The notes below the pieces were generated by a model, which ran no database searches, was not told the DNA's origin, and saw nothing but the letters and a program-made list of their open reading frames with translations. Positions 30,901 to 45,900 of a DNA stretch of 64,000 nucleotides are shown here, piece after piece; within the stretch, counting starts at the first letter, position 1, and each line of letters opens with the position of its first letter. This DNA is from Mycobacterium kyorinense (lineage in GTDB: Bacteria; Actinomycetota; Actinomycetes; Mycobacteriales; Mycobacteriaceae). The stretch covers positions 24,991 through 88,990 of the forward strand of contig NZ_LZKJ01000093.1 in the NCBI RefSeq assembly GCF_001672775.1. Direction: 5' to 3'. Position numbers and translations under genes: made by a program.

Positions 30901-33900
30901 CCCCGCAGCCGTGGTGGCGTTGGACGCCGTCCCGCTGACGCTCAACGGCAAGGTCGATATCCGTGCACTGCCGGCACCGGAATACGTTGCGACGGAGTAT
31001 CGCGCTCCGGCCAGTCCCACCGAAGAAATCCTCGCCGACGTTTACGCCCAGATCCTTGGACTGGAGCGGGTCGGGGTCGACGACTCATTCTTCGATTTGG
31101 GTGGCGACAGCATTTCGGCGATGCGGCTGATCGCCGCGGTCAACACCGCCCTGGCGGCTGATCTTTCGGTGCGGGCAGTGTTTGAGGCGCCCACGGTGGC
31201 CCAGTTGGCCCCGCGGGTCGCCGGCGGTCAGGGTCGGCGTAAGCCGTTGGTGGCCGTTGAGCGGCCGGCCAGGATTCCGTTGTCGTTTGCCCAGAACCGG
31301 CTGTGGTTCCTCGACCAGTTGCACGGGCCGTCGCCGGTTTACAACCTGGCGGTGGCGTTGCGGTTGAGCGGGGCGTTGGACGTCGAGGCGTTGGCTGCGG
31401 CGCTGGCCGATGTGGTGGGCCGCCAGGAGAGCCTGCGCACTCTGTTTGTCGCGGTCGACGGGGTAGCTCAACAGGTCGTGGTTCCGGTTGAGCGGGCCGA
31501 CTTTGGTTGGCAGGTCATTGACACCAGCGGTTGGTCGGCAGAGTCGCTGGGAAAGACCATCGAAGCGGCGGTGCGTTACACGTTTGACTTGTCGACCGAG
31601 ATTCCGTTGCGTGCAACGCTTTTCCGGGTTTCTGCTGATGAGCATGTGTTGGTGGCGGTGGCTCACCATATTGCTGCTGACGGCTGGTCGGTCACCCCGT
31701 TGGTGCGGGATCTGGGCGTGGCGTATGCCAGCCGGTGTGTCGGGCAGGCTCCAGGCTGGGCGGCGCTGCCGGTGCAGTATGCCGATTACACGTTGTGGCA
31801 GCGCGAGCAGTTGGGGGATCTGGATGATCCCGACAGTCGCATCGCTGCGCAGCTGGCCTATTGGGAGCAGGCGTTGGCGGGGTTGCCCGAGCGGCTGCAG
31901 TTGCCCACCGATCGGCCGTATCCGCCGGTAGCTGGTTATCGCGGCGCCAGTGTGGCCGTGGATTGGCCCGCGCACCTACAGGAGCAGATCGCCCGGATCG
32001 CTGGTGAGCACCACGCGACGAGCTTCATGGTGGTGCAGGCCGCGTTGGCGGTGTTGTTGTCCAAGCTGAGCGCCAGTTGCGATGTGGCGGTGGGGTTCCC
32101 GATCGCCGGCCGCGGCGACGCGGCGCTAGACGGGTTGGTGGGCTATTTCGTCAACACCTTGGTGCTGCGGGTTGATCTATCGGGTGATCCCACGATCGCC
32201 GAACTGCTGGCTCAAATCCGATCGCGCAGCCTGGCCGCTTACGACCATCAAGACGTGCCCTTTGAAGCGTTGGTGGAGCGCCTCAACCCCACCCGAAGCC
32301 TGACCCATCATCCGCTGATCCAGGTGTTGTTGGCCTGGCAGAACTTTACCGGACAAGACACTGACCACGCCGTCAACCCAGGCCTGGGCGATGTCGACGT
32401 CAGCCCCCTGACGGTCGACACCCAAACGGCGCGCATGGATCTCACATTTTCGTTGGCCGAACATTTCACCGGCACCGGTGAGCCCGCCGGGATCCGGGGA
32501 GCAGTGGAGTTTCGTACCGACGTGTTCGATGCGACGAGCATCGAGGCGCTCATCGAACGGTTGCTGCGGGTGCTGGTGGCGATCACCGCCGCGCCGAGCC
32601 GGCAGCTGTCGTCGATCGATCTGCTCAATGAGGGCGAGCACGCCCAGCTAGACGAATGGGGCAACCGGGCGGTATTGACCCAGCCGACCACCGCGGTGTC
32701 GGTGCCAGCGTTGTTCTCGGCGCAGGTCGCGCGTGTCCCAGAGGCGACGGCGTTGACCTGTGAAGGCCGCTCCATCAGTTACCGGGAGCTGGACGAGGCC
32801 GCTAACCGGTTGGCGCACTTGCTGGTTGCTCATGGTGTGGGTCCCGGTCAGTGTGTGGCACTGCTGTTTTCGCGGTCCGTTGAGGCGATCACGGCGATAC
32901 TGGCCGTCCTCAAAACCGGTGCGGCGTATCTGCCGATCGACCCGGTGGTACCGGCAGCGCGGATGCAGTTCATGCTCGCAGATTCTGCGCCGATCGCGGT
33001 GATCACCACCGCTGGTCTGCGGTCGCGGCTCGACGGATGCGATCTGCTGATCATCGATGTCGACGACACCGACATTGACGCCCAACCCAGTACAGCGCTA
33101 CCTGCGCCGCTCCCCGACGATGTCGCCTACATCATCTACACCTCAGGCACTACCGGTGTCCCCAAGGGGGTCGCCGTCACTCATCGCAACGTGACCCAGC
33201 TGCTGGAGTCGGTGAACGCCGACTTGCCACCAGAACAGGTGTGGACGCAATGGCATTCGTTGGCGTTCGACGTTTCGGTCTGGGAAATGTGGGGTGCGTT
33301 GCTGCGCGGCGGGCGGCTAGTGATTGTGCCCGAGTCGGTGGCCCGTTCGCCGGAAGAGTTTTATGCCTTGCTGGCTGCCGAACAAGTCAGCATTTTAAGC
33401 CAGACCCCCTCGGCGTTTTATGCGCTGCAAACCGCCGACGGGCTGGCGCCCGAGCTGAGAGACCAGCTCAAGCTTCAGGCCGTGATCTTCGCGGGCGAGG
33501 CGCTGGAGCCACAGCGCCTGGGGATGTGGGTGCACCACCACCCGAACTCACCCCGGCTGATCAACATGTACGGCACCACCGAGACGACGGTGCATGCGTC
33601 GTTCCGGGAGATCGTCGAGTCGGATATCGACAGCCATGCCAGTCCCATCGGAGTGCCGTTGGCGCATCTTGCTTTTTTCGTGCTGGACGGCTGGCTGCGC
33701 CCGACTCCGGTTGGGGTGGTCGGTGAGTTGTATGTGGCCGGTTCGGGGGTGGGGTACGGATATGTGCGGCGGGGACCGCTGACGTCGTCGCGATTTGTGG
33801 CCTGCCCGTTCGGCGGGCCGGGCGCGCAGATGTATCGCACCGGAGACTTGGTGTGGTGGGGCGCTGATGGCCAGCTGCGGTATGTGGGGCGCGCTGACCA

Positions 33901-36900
33901 GCAGGTGAAGATCCGCGGGTATCGAATCGAACTCGGTGAGGTTCAGGGAGCGCTGGCCGGCGTGGCCGGCGTGGAGCACGCGGTAGTCGTCGCCCGCGAG
34001 GACCGCCACGGTGACAAACGTCTGGTGGGCTATGTCACCGGGACAGCCGATCCCGCCGGGCTGCGTAGCAGGCTGGCCGAACGGCTACCGGCCTACATGG
34101 TGCCGGCCGCCGTAGTGGCGTTGGAAACGCTGCCGCTGACTCCCAACGGCAAACTCGACAAGCGGGCCTTGCCCGCACCGGACTACCAGGATGGCGATCG
34201 CTATCGAGCTCCAGCCAACGCCATCGAAGAGATCCTGGCCGGTATCTACGCCCAGGTCCTCGGGCTCGAGCGGGTGGGGGTCGACGACTCATTCTTCGAA
34301 CTGGGCGGGGATTCGCTGTCCGCCATGCGCCTGATCGCGGCGATCAATGCCGGAATGGATGCCGACCTGGTCGTGCGGACCGTGTTCGAGGCGCCCACGG
34401 TTGCCCAATTGGCGCTCCGTGTCGGCAGTGGTACGGGTCGACGTGAGCCGTTGGTCGCTGGCCCGCGGCCCGCGGTGGTGCCGTTGTCGTTCGCCCAAAA
34501 CCGGCTGTGGTTCTTGGAGCAGTTGCAGGGGCCGTCACCGATTTACAACATGCCCGTCGCGTTGCGGATCAGTGGCGCGTTGGATGTCGAGGCCTTGGCT
34601 GCGGCGCTGGGTGACGTGGTGGGCCGCCATGAGAGTCTGCGCACACTATTCGCCGCTGTCGAGGGCACCCCCCAGCAGATGGTGGTCCCGGTCGAGCGGG
34701 CCGAGGTGGGTTGGGACGTCGTTGATGCCAGCGGCTGGTCAGCGGAGCGGCTGGCTGAGGCCGTCGACGCCGCGGTCCGCTACACCTTCGACCTGGCCAC
34801 CGAGATCCCGCTGCGCGCTTGGCTTTTCCGGGTTGCCGATGATGAGTACGTGTTGGTGGCGGTGGCCCATCACATCGCCGCCGACGGCTGGTCGACCACC
34901 CCGTTGGTGCGTGATCTGGGAGTGGCGTACGCCAGCCGGTCTGTCGGGCAGGCCCCAGGCTGGGCGCCGCTACCGGTGCAGTATGTCGATTACACGCTGT
35001 GGCAGCGTGAACAGCTGGGAGACTTCGACGATCCCGGCAGCCGCGCCGCTGCGCAGTTGACCTACTGGCAAGAGACCTTGGCGGGACTGCCCGAGCGGCT
35101 GCAGTTGCCCACCGATCGGCCCTACCCGCCGGTGGCTGATCAGCGGGGTGCCAGTGTGGCCGTGGATTGGCCGGCGCAGCTGCAGCAGCAGATCGGCCGG
35201 GTAGCCGGCGAGCACAACGCGACCAGTTTCATGGTGATCCAGGCGGCCCTAGCGGTGCTGCTGTCCAAGCTGAGCGCGAGTTCTGATGTGGCGGTGGGCT
35301 TCCCGATCGCCGGCCGTAGCGACCCCGCGCTCGATGACCTGGTGGGCTTTTTCGTCAATACTTTGGTGTTGCGGGTCGATCTATCCGGTGATCCCACCGT
35401 CGGCGAGCTACTTGCTCAAATACGGTCGCGCAGCCTGGCCGCCTACGAACACCAAGACGTCCCCTTCGAGGTGCTCGTCGAGCGGCTCAACCCCACCCGA
35501 AGCCTGACCCATCACCCGCTGGTGCAGGTGCTGTTGGCCTGGCAGAACCTGCCTGCGCAGACTGCCGAGCCCGCCGTCAAGTCGAATTTTGGCGATCTGC
35601 AGGTCGCCCCGCTATCGGCTGATACCCACACTGCGCGAATGGATCTGGCGATTTCTCTGGCCGAGCGCTGGGGTGAGACCGGTGAGCCCACCGGGATCCG
35701 GGGGGCCGTGGAATTTCGCACCGACGTGTTCGATGCCGCCAGCATCGAGGCGCTGATCGAGCGGCTAGAGCGGGTATTGGTGGCCATCACCGCCGACCCG
35801 ACACGAGCACTGTCGTCGGTGGATCTGCTTGACGACGACGAGCATGCCCGCCTAGATCGGTGGGGCCACCGGGCGGTGTTGAGCCGGCCGGCGACGCCGG
35901 CGTCGATACCGGAATTGTTCGCCGAGCAGGTAACCCGCGCTGCCGATGCGGTGGCGATCAGCTGCGGTGAGGCGTCGTGGACCTATCGCGAACTTGACCA
36001 GACCTCAAACCAGCTGGCGCATTTGCTATCTGGCCAAGGTATCGGACCGGGGCAGTGCGTCGCGCTGCTCTTGCCGCGGTCGGCTGAGGCCATCGTGGCG
36101 ATTCTGGCGGTGCTGAAAACCGGGGCGGCCTATGTGCCGATCGACCCGACGGTGCCGACGGCCAGGATTGGGTTCGTGCTCGACGATGCCGCGCCGAGCG
36201 CCGCGATCAGCACGACGGCGCTGCGGTCGCTGCTGGACGGGCGCGACGTGCTTGTCATCGACGTCGATGACCTCGCTGTTGAGGGCCAACCGAGTACGGC
36301 ACTGCCGACACCGAAACCTGATGACATCGCCCACATCATCTACACCTCGGGGACCACTGGGGTGCCGAAGGGGGTGGGAATCACCCACCACAACGTGACC
36401 CAGTTGACGGACTCGCTAACTGCCGGCCTGTCACCGGCACAGGTGTGGACGCAGTGTCACTCCTTCGCCTTCGACTTTTCGGTGTGGGAGATCTGGGGTG
36501 CGTTGCTGCACGGTGGGCGGCTAGTGGTGGTCCCTGAGTCGGTGGCCGGCTCGCCGGATGACTTCCAGGACCTAATGATCGGTCAAGGGGTCAGCGTGTT
36601 GACCCAAACCCCGTCGGCGGTGGGGATGCTTTCGCCGGAGCGGTTGGCGTCAGTGGCCTTGCTGGTAGGCGGCGAGGCTTGTCCGACTGAGGTGGTGGAT
36701 CGGTGGGCACCGGGCCGCGTGATGATCAACGCCTACGGTCCGACGGAGATCACGGTGTACGCGGCGATGAGCGCGCCATTGGCCCCGGGGTCGGAGGTGG
36801 TGCCGATCGGCACGCCGGCGGCGGGGGCGGCGCTGTTTGTGCTCGACGGCTGGTTGCATCCGGTACCTGCCGGTGTGGTCGGCGAGTTGTACGTGGCGGG

Positions 36901-39900
36901 CTCCGGGGTGGGCTGCGGCTACATGGGTCGGTCCGGGTTGACTGCCTCACGGTTTGTGGCCTGCCCATTCGAGGGTTTCGGCACGCGGATGTATCGCACC
37001 GGGGACTTGGTGCGGTGGGGTGCCGACGGGCAGCTGCACTATTTCGGGCGCGCTGACGAACAGGTCAAGATCCGCGGCTACCGCATCGAGCTCGGTGAGA
37101 TCGAGGAGGTGCTGGCGACCCAACCCGGAGTGGAGCAGGCGGTGGTCGTTGCCCGCGAGGACCGCCCGGGTGACAAGCGCCTGGTGGGTTATGTCACCGG
37201 CACTGCCGACCCCATTGACTTGCGTGCACAACTGGCTGAGCGGCTGCCGGCCTACATGATCCCCGCGGCGATGGTGGCACTGGACACCCTGCCGTTGACC
37301 CCCAATGGCAAATTGGACATCCGCGCGCTGCCGGTCCCGGAATACACCGCCACGCAGTATCGCGCTCCGGAGACCCACACGGAAGAAGTCTTGGCCGACA
37401 TCTACGCCGAGATACTCGGACTCGAACGAGTCGGGGTTGATGACTCATTCTTCGACTTGGGCGGGAACTCGCTGTCGGCAATGCGCCTGGTGGCAGCGGT
37501 TAATAACGCTCTGGAAGCTGGACTTTCGGTGCGGGCGGTGTTTGAGGCGCCCACGGTTGCCCAGTTGGCCCCACGGGTGGGCGGGGATGGGATTCGGCGT
37601 GAGCCGTTGGTGGCCGTTGAGCGGCCGGCAAGGGTCCCGTTGTCGTTTGCTCAAAATCGGTTGTGGTTCCTCGATCAGTTGGAGGGGCCCTCACCGGTCT
37701 ACAACATGCCGGTGGCGTTGCGGTTGAGCGGGGCGCTGAACGTTGAGGCGTTGGCTGCGGCGCTAGCCGATGTGGTGGGCCGACACGAAAGCCTGCGCAC
37801 CTTGTATGGGGCGGTCGAGGGGGTGCCGCAGCAGGTGGTGGTGCCGGCCGAGGACGCCCACTTTGGTTGGGACGTCGTCGATGCCAGCGGTTGGTCGGCA
37901 GAGCGGCTGGGTGAGGTGGTCGCTGCAGCAGTGCGATACACCTTCGACCTCGCCACCGAGATCCCTTTGCGGGCAACGCTTTTTCGAATCAGCGATGATG
38001 AGCATGTGTGGGTGGCGGTGGCTCACCATATCGCCGCCGATGGCTGGTCGGTCAGGCCGCTGGTGCGGGATCTGGGTGTGGCCTATGCCAGCCGGTGTGT
38101 CGGGCAGGCCCCCGGCTGGGCGGCGCTTCCGGTGCAGTATGTCGATTACACGTTGTGGCAACGCGAGCAGTTGGGGGATCTTGATGATCCCGGCAGCCCG
38201 GTCGCTGCGCAGTTGGCCTACTGGCAGCAGGAGTTGGCGGGGTTGCCCGAGCGGCTGCAGTTGCCCACCGATCGGCCTTATCCGTCGGTGGCTGATTACC
38301 GGGGTGCCAGTGTGGCCGTGGAATGGCCCGCGCAGCTGCAGCAGCAGATCACCCGGATCGCTGGCGAGCACCAGGCGACCAGTTTCATGGTGGTGCAGGC
38401 CGGGTTGGCGGTGTTGTTGTCCAAGCTGAGCGCCAGTTCTGATGTGGCGGTAGGGTTCCCGATCGCCGGGCGCAGTGATCCGGCACTAGATGACCTGGTG
38501 GGTTTTTTCGTCAACACCTTGGTGTTGCGGGTTGATTTATCCGGTGATCCCACCGCCGCGGAGCTGCTGGCCCAGGTGCGCGCGCGCAGTCTGGCCGCCT
38601 ACGAGCATCAAGACGTGCCCTTCGAGGTGCTGGTGGAGCGGCTCAACCCCGTCCGAAGCCTGACTCATCACCCGCTGATCCAGGTGCTGTTGGCCTGGCA
38701 GAACCTGCCCGGGAGTGACGATAACGTCGGGGCCCAGCCGGGCTTGGGTGATGTCCAGGTTAGCCCCCTGGCAGCGGACACCCAGACCGCCCGCATGGAC
38801 CTGACATTCTCGTTGGCCGAGCGATGGACCGAGTCCGGTGAGCCCGCCGGGATTCGCGGTGTAGTTGAGTTCCGCACCGACGTGTTCGACACCGTCAGCA
38901 TCGAGACGCTCATCCACCGACTGGAGCGGTTATTGTCAGCGATCACCGTCGAGCCCATGCGGCGGCTGTCGTCGATCGATCTGCTCGATGAGGGTGAGCA
39001 GGCACGGCTCGATGAGTGGGGCAACCGGGCGGTCCTGGCTACACCGCCGGCCGCGGCAGTGTCGATTCCGGTGTTGTTCGCCGCACAGGTGGCGTGCAGA
39101 CCTAACGCGATGGCGGTGACATTCGAGGGCCGGTCAATGACGTACCGGGAACTCGATGAGGCCGCAAACCGGTTGGCGCGCCTACTGGTCGCTCACGGGC
39201 TGGGGCCAGGTGAGGTTGTGGCGCTGCTGGTTCCCCGGTCGGCTGAGGCGATCGTTGCGATTTTGGCGGTGCTCAAGACGGGGGCGGCTTATCTGCCGAT
39301 CGAGCCGACGCTGCCGACGGCCCGGATCGAGTTCATGCTCGCCGACGCCGCGCCTATCGCCGCGATCACCACTGTTGACTTGGCCGATCGACTAGACGGC
39401 CATGAGCTGTTAATTATCGATGTCGACGATTCCGCGGTCGACAGTCAACCCGGCACCGCGGTGCCGGCGCCGGCCCCCGAGGACATCGCGTACCTCATCT
39501 ACACATCGGGTACGACGGGCGTCCCCAAAGGGGTGGCCGTAAGTCATCACAACGTCATCCAGTTGTTGGAGTCACTGGGTGCATATCTGCCGACGACAGG
39601 CGTGTGGACGCAGTGTCACACCTATGGGTTCGACTCGTCGGTCTGGGAGATCTGGAGCCCGCTATTACACGGTGGGCGCGTGGTGGTGGTGTCGGACTTC
39701 GTGACACGCTCGCCGGAAGCCTTCCACGCCTTGCTAATCGGTGAACATGTCAGCGTGCTTACCCAGACGCCCTCGGCGGTGGCGATGCTCTCCGCTGAGG
39801 GTTTGGATTCGTTGGCTTTGGTGGTGGCGGGTGAGAGCTGCCCGGCTGAGGTGGTGGATCGGTGGGCTCCCGAGCGGGTGATGATCAACGCCTACGGCCC

Positions 39901-42900
39901 GACCGAGACGACGATGGTTGTGATGCTGAGTGCGCCGTTGGTCGCCGGGTCGGGGGCACCGCCGATCGGCTCGCCGGTGCCCGGCGCGGCGTTGTTTGTG
40001 CTGGATCGATGGTTGCGTCCAGTGCCGGCTGGGGTGGTCGGTGAGCTGTATGTGGCCGGTGCCGGGCTGACGTATGGGTATGTGGGCCGAACCGAGTTGA
40101 CGGCGTCGCGGTTTGTGGCGTCCCCGTTCGGGGGGTCTGGAACACGGATGTATCGCACCGGGGATTCGGTGTGGTGGGGCGCTGATGGGCAGTTGCGGTA
40201 TGTGGGCCGCGCCGATGAGCAGGTGAAGATCCGCGGGTATCGCATCGAACTCGGTGAAATCCAGACGGTGTTGGCCGAGCTCGACGGGGTGGAGCAGGCC
40301 GTAGTGATCGCGCGCGAAGACCGTCCGGGCAGCAAACGTCTGGTCGGATACATCACCGGCACAGCAGACCCGACCGCAACACGCGCCGCGCTGACGGACC
40401 GCTTGCCGACCTACATGGTCCCAGCTGCGATCGTGGCGATCGACGCGCTGCCACTGACGGTCAACGGCAAACTAGACACCCGCGCCCTACCGGCGCCGGA
40501 ATACACCGCTGGCGAGTATCGTGCCCCGACCACTGCGGTCGAGGAGATCTTGGTCGGCATCTACGCCCGTGTGCTGGGTGTCGAACGGGTCGGCGTCGAT
40601 GACTCGTTTTTCGATTTGGGCGGCGACTCACTCTCGGCGATGCGCCTGGTCGCCGCGGTCAACACCGGCCTAGATGCCGGCCTTGCCGTGCGTACTTTAT
40701 TCGAGGCACCCACGGTCGCTGGGTTGGCGCCGCGGATCGGCGAGGATGCGGGTCGGCGTAAGCCGCTGGTGGCGGTTGAGCGGCCGGCGGTGATTCCGCT
40801 GTCGTTTGCCCAGAGCCGGTTGTGGTTCCTCAACCGGTTCGAGGGCGGGGTGGCGACCTACAACATGCCGACAGCGTTTCGGATCAATGGGCCGTTGGAT
40901 GTCGAGGCGCTGGGGGCGGCGCTCGATGATGTGATTGCTCGCCACGAAGCGCTGCGCACGGTGTTTCCCGACATCGACGGTGTGCCGTTGCAAAAAGTGT
41001 TGCCAGCGGGGGCGGGGATGTGGCTGCGTGCGGACGCGGCGGCGGTGGCGTCAGTGCTCGAACAGGACGTGGTCGGCGAATTGGTGGCGTTGGCGGGCTA
41101 TCGGTTTGATCTGTCGAGCGACATCCCGGTGCGGGCGCAGATCTATGCGCTGGGTCCTGAGCAGCATGTGGTTGGCATTGTGGTGCACCACATCGCGTTT
41201 GACGGCTGGTCACTGGCGCCGATGGTCAGGGATATCGCCGAGGCGTATCGGGCGCGGCTACAGGGCCGGGCACCGGATTGGGCGCCGTTGGCGGTGCAGT
41301 ATGCCGATTACACGCTGTGGCAACAGGAGTGGTTGGGTTCGGAGTCTGATCCCGACAGTGTGATCGCTGCGCAGTTGGCCTATTGGCGGCAGGAGTTGGC
41401 GGATCTGCCCGAGGTGGTGTCGCTGCCGACGGATCGGCCCCGCCCGCCGGTGCCCAGTTACCGCGGTGACGAAATCGAGGTGCGCATCGACCCGCCGGCG
41501 TGGGCGGGGGTCAAGGCGCTGGCGGCGGCGCATAACGCGACGGCTTCGATGGTGCTGCAGGCGGTGTTGGCGGTGGTGTTGCACCGGGCCGGCGCCGGTG
41601 AAGACGTGGCAATGGGCACGCCGATCGCCGGACGGTTGGATCAGGCGCTCGATGATCTGGTCGGGTTCTTCGTCAACACCTGGGTGCTGCGGGTGGGGGT
41701 CACCTCTTCGCAGCGGTTCAGCGAGGTGCTCGAGCAGGTGCGCCTTAAGGCGCTGGATGCCTACAGCAACCAGGACGTGCCGTTCGAGCGGCTGGTCGAG
41801 CAACTCAACCCGGTGCGCTCCACTGCGCATAATCCACTGTTTCAGGTGCTCATGGCCTTCCAGAACAATGTGCGTCCTAGCGCGGCGCTTGAGGGGGCCA
41901 GCATCGAGCCGCTGGGTGGGTCTACCCGCACTGCCAAGTTCGATCTGGATTTCGAGTTGGGTGAGGTGCCCAGCGAGGATGCGGGCGCGCCGATGGCCAC
42001 CGGGGTGGTGTCGTATGCCACAGATTTGTTTGACCGGGCCACCATCGAGCGGGTGGTCAGCTGGTTTGGCCGGGTGATCGAGGCGGTGGTGGCCGACGCC
42101 GCGGTGGTGGTGGGCGAGATCTCGTTCCTGGATCACGGTGAGCGTGATCTGGTGTTGACCCAGTGGTCCGGCGCCGGGGTGGCGGCGCCGGTGGGGGTGG
42201 CGGCGCAGGTGTTGGCTGACGCGGTGGCCGCCGACCCGGCGGCGGTGGCCGTCATCGACGGTGCGCGACAGCTGTCGTATCGCGAGCTTGATGTGTGGTC
42301 GACGCGGTTGGCGCGGGTGCTGATCGAGTCGGGAGTGGGTCCAGAGCGCGCGGTGGGCGTGGCGATGGATCGGTGTGTGGAGTTGGTGGTGGCCTGGTGG
42401 GCGGTGGTCAAGGCAGGTGGGGTGTACGTGCCGCTCGATCAGGCCCATCCGGTCGAGCGAATCGCCACGGTGTTGGACGCGGTGGCGGCGGTGTGTGTGT
42501 TGAGCTGCGGTGCCGACACGGTGGCCGGGGCCGGGGCGCGTCCGGTGCTGCGCATCGACGGCCTGGATGTGTCGGGGCGCTGCGCGGATCCGATCACCGA
42601 CGCTGATCGGCAGGCACCGCTGGGGACGGACAACACCGCCTATATGGTCTTCACCTCGGGGTCCACCGGGGTGCCCAAAGGGGTGGCGGTCAGCCACGCT
42701 GGTCTGCTGGGGGTGGCCGCGCAACACGCGGCGTTCGGGTTGGGTGACGCTGCACGGGCGTTGATGGTGGCCGCGCCGACCTTTGATGTGTCGATCGGCG
42801 AAATGTTGTTGGCGGTTGGCTCGGGGGCGGCGTTGGTGGTGGTACCGCCGCAGGCGTACGCCGGGGAGGCGTTGACCGCGTTGCTGCAGAACCAGCAGGT

Positions 42901-45900
42901 CAGCGCGGCCGTGCTGACCCCGACGGTGCTCGCGACGCTGGATCGGGCCCGGCTGGACGGGATGGACACGCTGATCGTCACAGGGGAAGCCTGCGCGGCG
43001 GAGTTAGTGGCCGCCTGGGCGCCGGGTCGGCGGATGTTCAACGGCTACGGCCCTTCCGAGACCACGATCTGGGTTACCTGTGCGCCGCTGGCGGCGGGGC
43101 AATCGGTCACGATCGGTGCCCCGATCTCGGGGGTGTGCGCGCTGGTGCTCGACGCGCGGCTGCACCCGGCGCCGATTGGCGTGGTCGGCGAGCTGTATCT
43201 GGGTGGGCCGGCGCTGGCGCACGGCTATGTGGGCCGGCCGGAGTTGACTGCGGAACGGTTCGTGGCCAACCCCACCGGGGGCGCTGGGGCCAGGCTGTAT
43301 CGCACTGGGGATCTGGTGCGCTGGCGTGCAGATGGGCAGTTGGAGTATTTGGGCCGCGCCGATGCGCAGGTCAAGCTGCGCGGGCAGCGTATCGAGTTGG
43401 GTGAAATCGAGAACACCTTGCTGGCGTGCCCACAAGTCATCCAGGCCGCCGCCGCTATGCACCAGAGCGCCACTGGCTCACATCTGGTTGCCTACATCAC
43501 TTTGGCGCAGACAGCTACCACCGACCATGACGCCGAGGCCGTCGGACAATGGCAACACCTCTATGACGAGTTGTATGGCGCCGAGGTGGAGGTGCCCGGA
43601 TTCGGCATGGATTTCCGGGGCTGGAACAGCAGCTACACCGACGATCCGATTCCGCTCGACGAGATGGTCGAGTGGCGAGCGGCCACGGTGGATCGGATCC
43701 TGGCCCTGCACCCGGCGCGGGTGTTGGAGATCGGCGTGGGTTCGGGGCTGGTGTTGTCTCAGGTCGCCCCGCACTGCGAGCACTATGTCGGCACCGATAT
43801 GTCGGCGCCGGCAATTCAACGCCTGGCTCGTTCCCTGGAGGAATTACAGATCGAGTGGCGTGACCGCGTTGAACTGTTGACCCGGCCGGCCGATGTCGTA
43901 GACGCGCTGCCGCAGGGTTATTTCGACACCATCGTTCTCAATTCGGTTATCCAATACTTTCCCAACGCCGCATATCTACGGGAGGTCATCGAGAACGCCA
44001 TAGGCTTGTTGGCCCCGGGCGGCACGTTGTTCATCGGTGATGTGCGCAACCACGCCCTGCAAGGCGCGTTGCAGACCGGAGTGGCGTTGGCACGCACCGA
44101 CGATGTCGATGCCGACGAGATTCGCCAACGCGCCCAGCGCGCTATGCTCGGTGAGACCGAATTATTGCTAGCCCCTGAGTTTTTCATCACTTGGGCTGGC
44201 CAGCATGCGTCGGTGGCCGGAGTTGACCTTGAAGTCAAACGCGGGGTGGCCGACAACGAGCTGACCTGGCATCGCTACGACGTCGTCATCCACACAACTC
44301 CCACGCCGGTGCATTCCCTGGCTGGCGCAGCTAACTGGGCATGGAATGATTGCGTCGGGTTAGGCGGACTGCAGGACCGGTTGGCATCCCAACGGCCGAA
44401 CGCGGTTCGCGTCACCGGTATTCCGCGCGCCGGCCTGATCGGTGAGGTCCGCATCGAAGCCGGTTTGGCCGCCGGGTTGTCGCTGGCCGACGCGCTCACC
44501 GAGGCCACCACGACCGCCGACGGCGTTGTGCCCGAAGCGCTGTACCGCCTCGGTGGGACCATCGGATACCGCGTGGCCGTCACCTGGGGCACACACCCGG
44601 GCATGCTGGATGCGGTTTTCATCACGCTCACCGACCCTGAGCAGCACATCGCACTGACCGACCTCTACTTGCCGGTAGCCGAGACCCAGCCGCGCGCCAC
44701 CTACGCCAACGATCCGCAGACCAATACCAAGATCGGCGAGGTGCGTCAGCGATTGGGTGCGTGGTTGCCCGACTACATGGTGCCATCGCAGATTGTGGTG
44801 CTCGACGAGTTCCCGTTGACCTCTTCAGGCAAGATCGACCGTAAAGCACTGCGGGCGCCGGTGTTTGCGGCCGCTGCCTTCAGGGCGCCGCAAACCCAGA
44901 CCGAAAAGATCATCGCCGAGGTATTCGCCGAGGTGCTAGGCGCGGCCCGTGTCGGACTCGACGACGATTTCTTCGCCCTGGGTGGAGATTCGCTCAGGGC
45001 TACCCGAGTCAGCTCGCGGCTGCAACTAGCACTTGGGCGGGAAGTGCCGGTGCGGTATGTGTTCGACGCTTCTACCGTCGCCGAATTGGCCGAGTATCTG
45101 CACCACCATCGCGGCGGCCCCGCCCGCCCGCCTCTGCAAACGGTGGAGCGCCCAGCCCGAATCCCGTTGTCCTATGCGCAAAGCCGGTTGTGGTTCCTCG
45201 ACCAATTGCAGGGGCCGACACCGATTTACAACATGCCCGTGGCGCTACGGCTGCGTGGGCGGCTGGATGCCGAAGCGTTGGGTGCAGCGCTGGCCGATGT
45301 GCTTGTTCGACACGAGAGCCTCCGCACGCGATTTCCAGCGGTCGACGGTGTGCCCCAGCAGGTGGTGGTGCCCGCTGAGCAAGCCGACTTCGGGTGGGAC
45401 GTCGTCGATGCCACCGGTTGGCCGCCGGACCGGCTGGGCCAGACTATCGCCGCGGCCGTAGGCTACACCTTCGACCTGGCGAGCGAGATCCCATTGCGGG
45501 CAACCCTTTTCCGGGTCGGCGAGGGCGAGCATGTGCTGGTGGCGGTGGCGCACCACATCGCCGCCGACGGCTGGTCGGTCGCCCCGCTGGTGCGCGATCT
45601 GGGCGTAGCCTACGCCAGCCGAAGTGCGGGGCAAGCCCCCGGATGGGCGCCGTTAACGGCGCAGTACGTCGACTACACACTGTGGCAACGTGATCACCTT
45701 GGTGAGCTCGACGATCCCGACAGCCCAATCGCCGCGCAGCTGGCCTACTGGCAGCAAGCGCTGGCCGGTATGCCCGAGCGTCTGCAGTTGCCCACCGATC
45801 GGCCCTACCCACCGGTGGCGGATTACCGCGGCGCCAGTGTGGCGATCGATTGGCCGGCCGAGCTGCAGCAGCAGGTTGCCCGAGTGGCCGACCAGTACAA

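Noticed and set aside
41258..42727. Long antisense open frame (489 codons) inside NRPS2, and many similar ones elsewhere in the NRPS and PKS genes
   Set aside because: They mirror a high-GC coding strand with strong third-position bias, have no recognisable domains, and repeat wherever the modules repeat.
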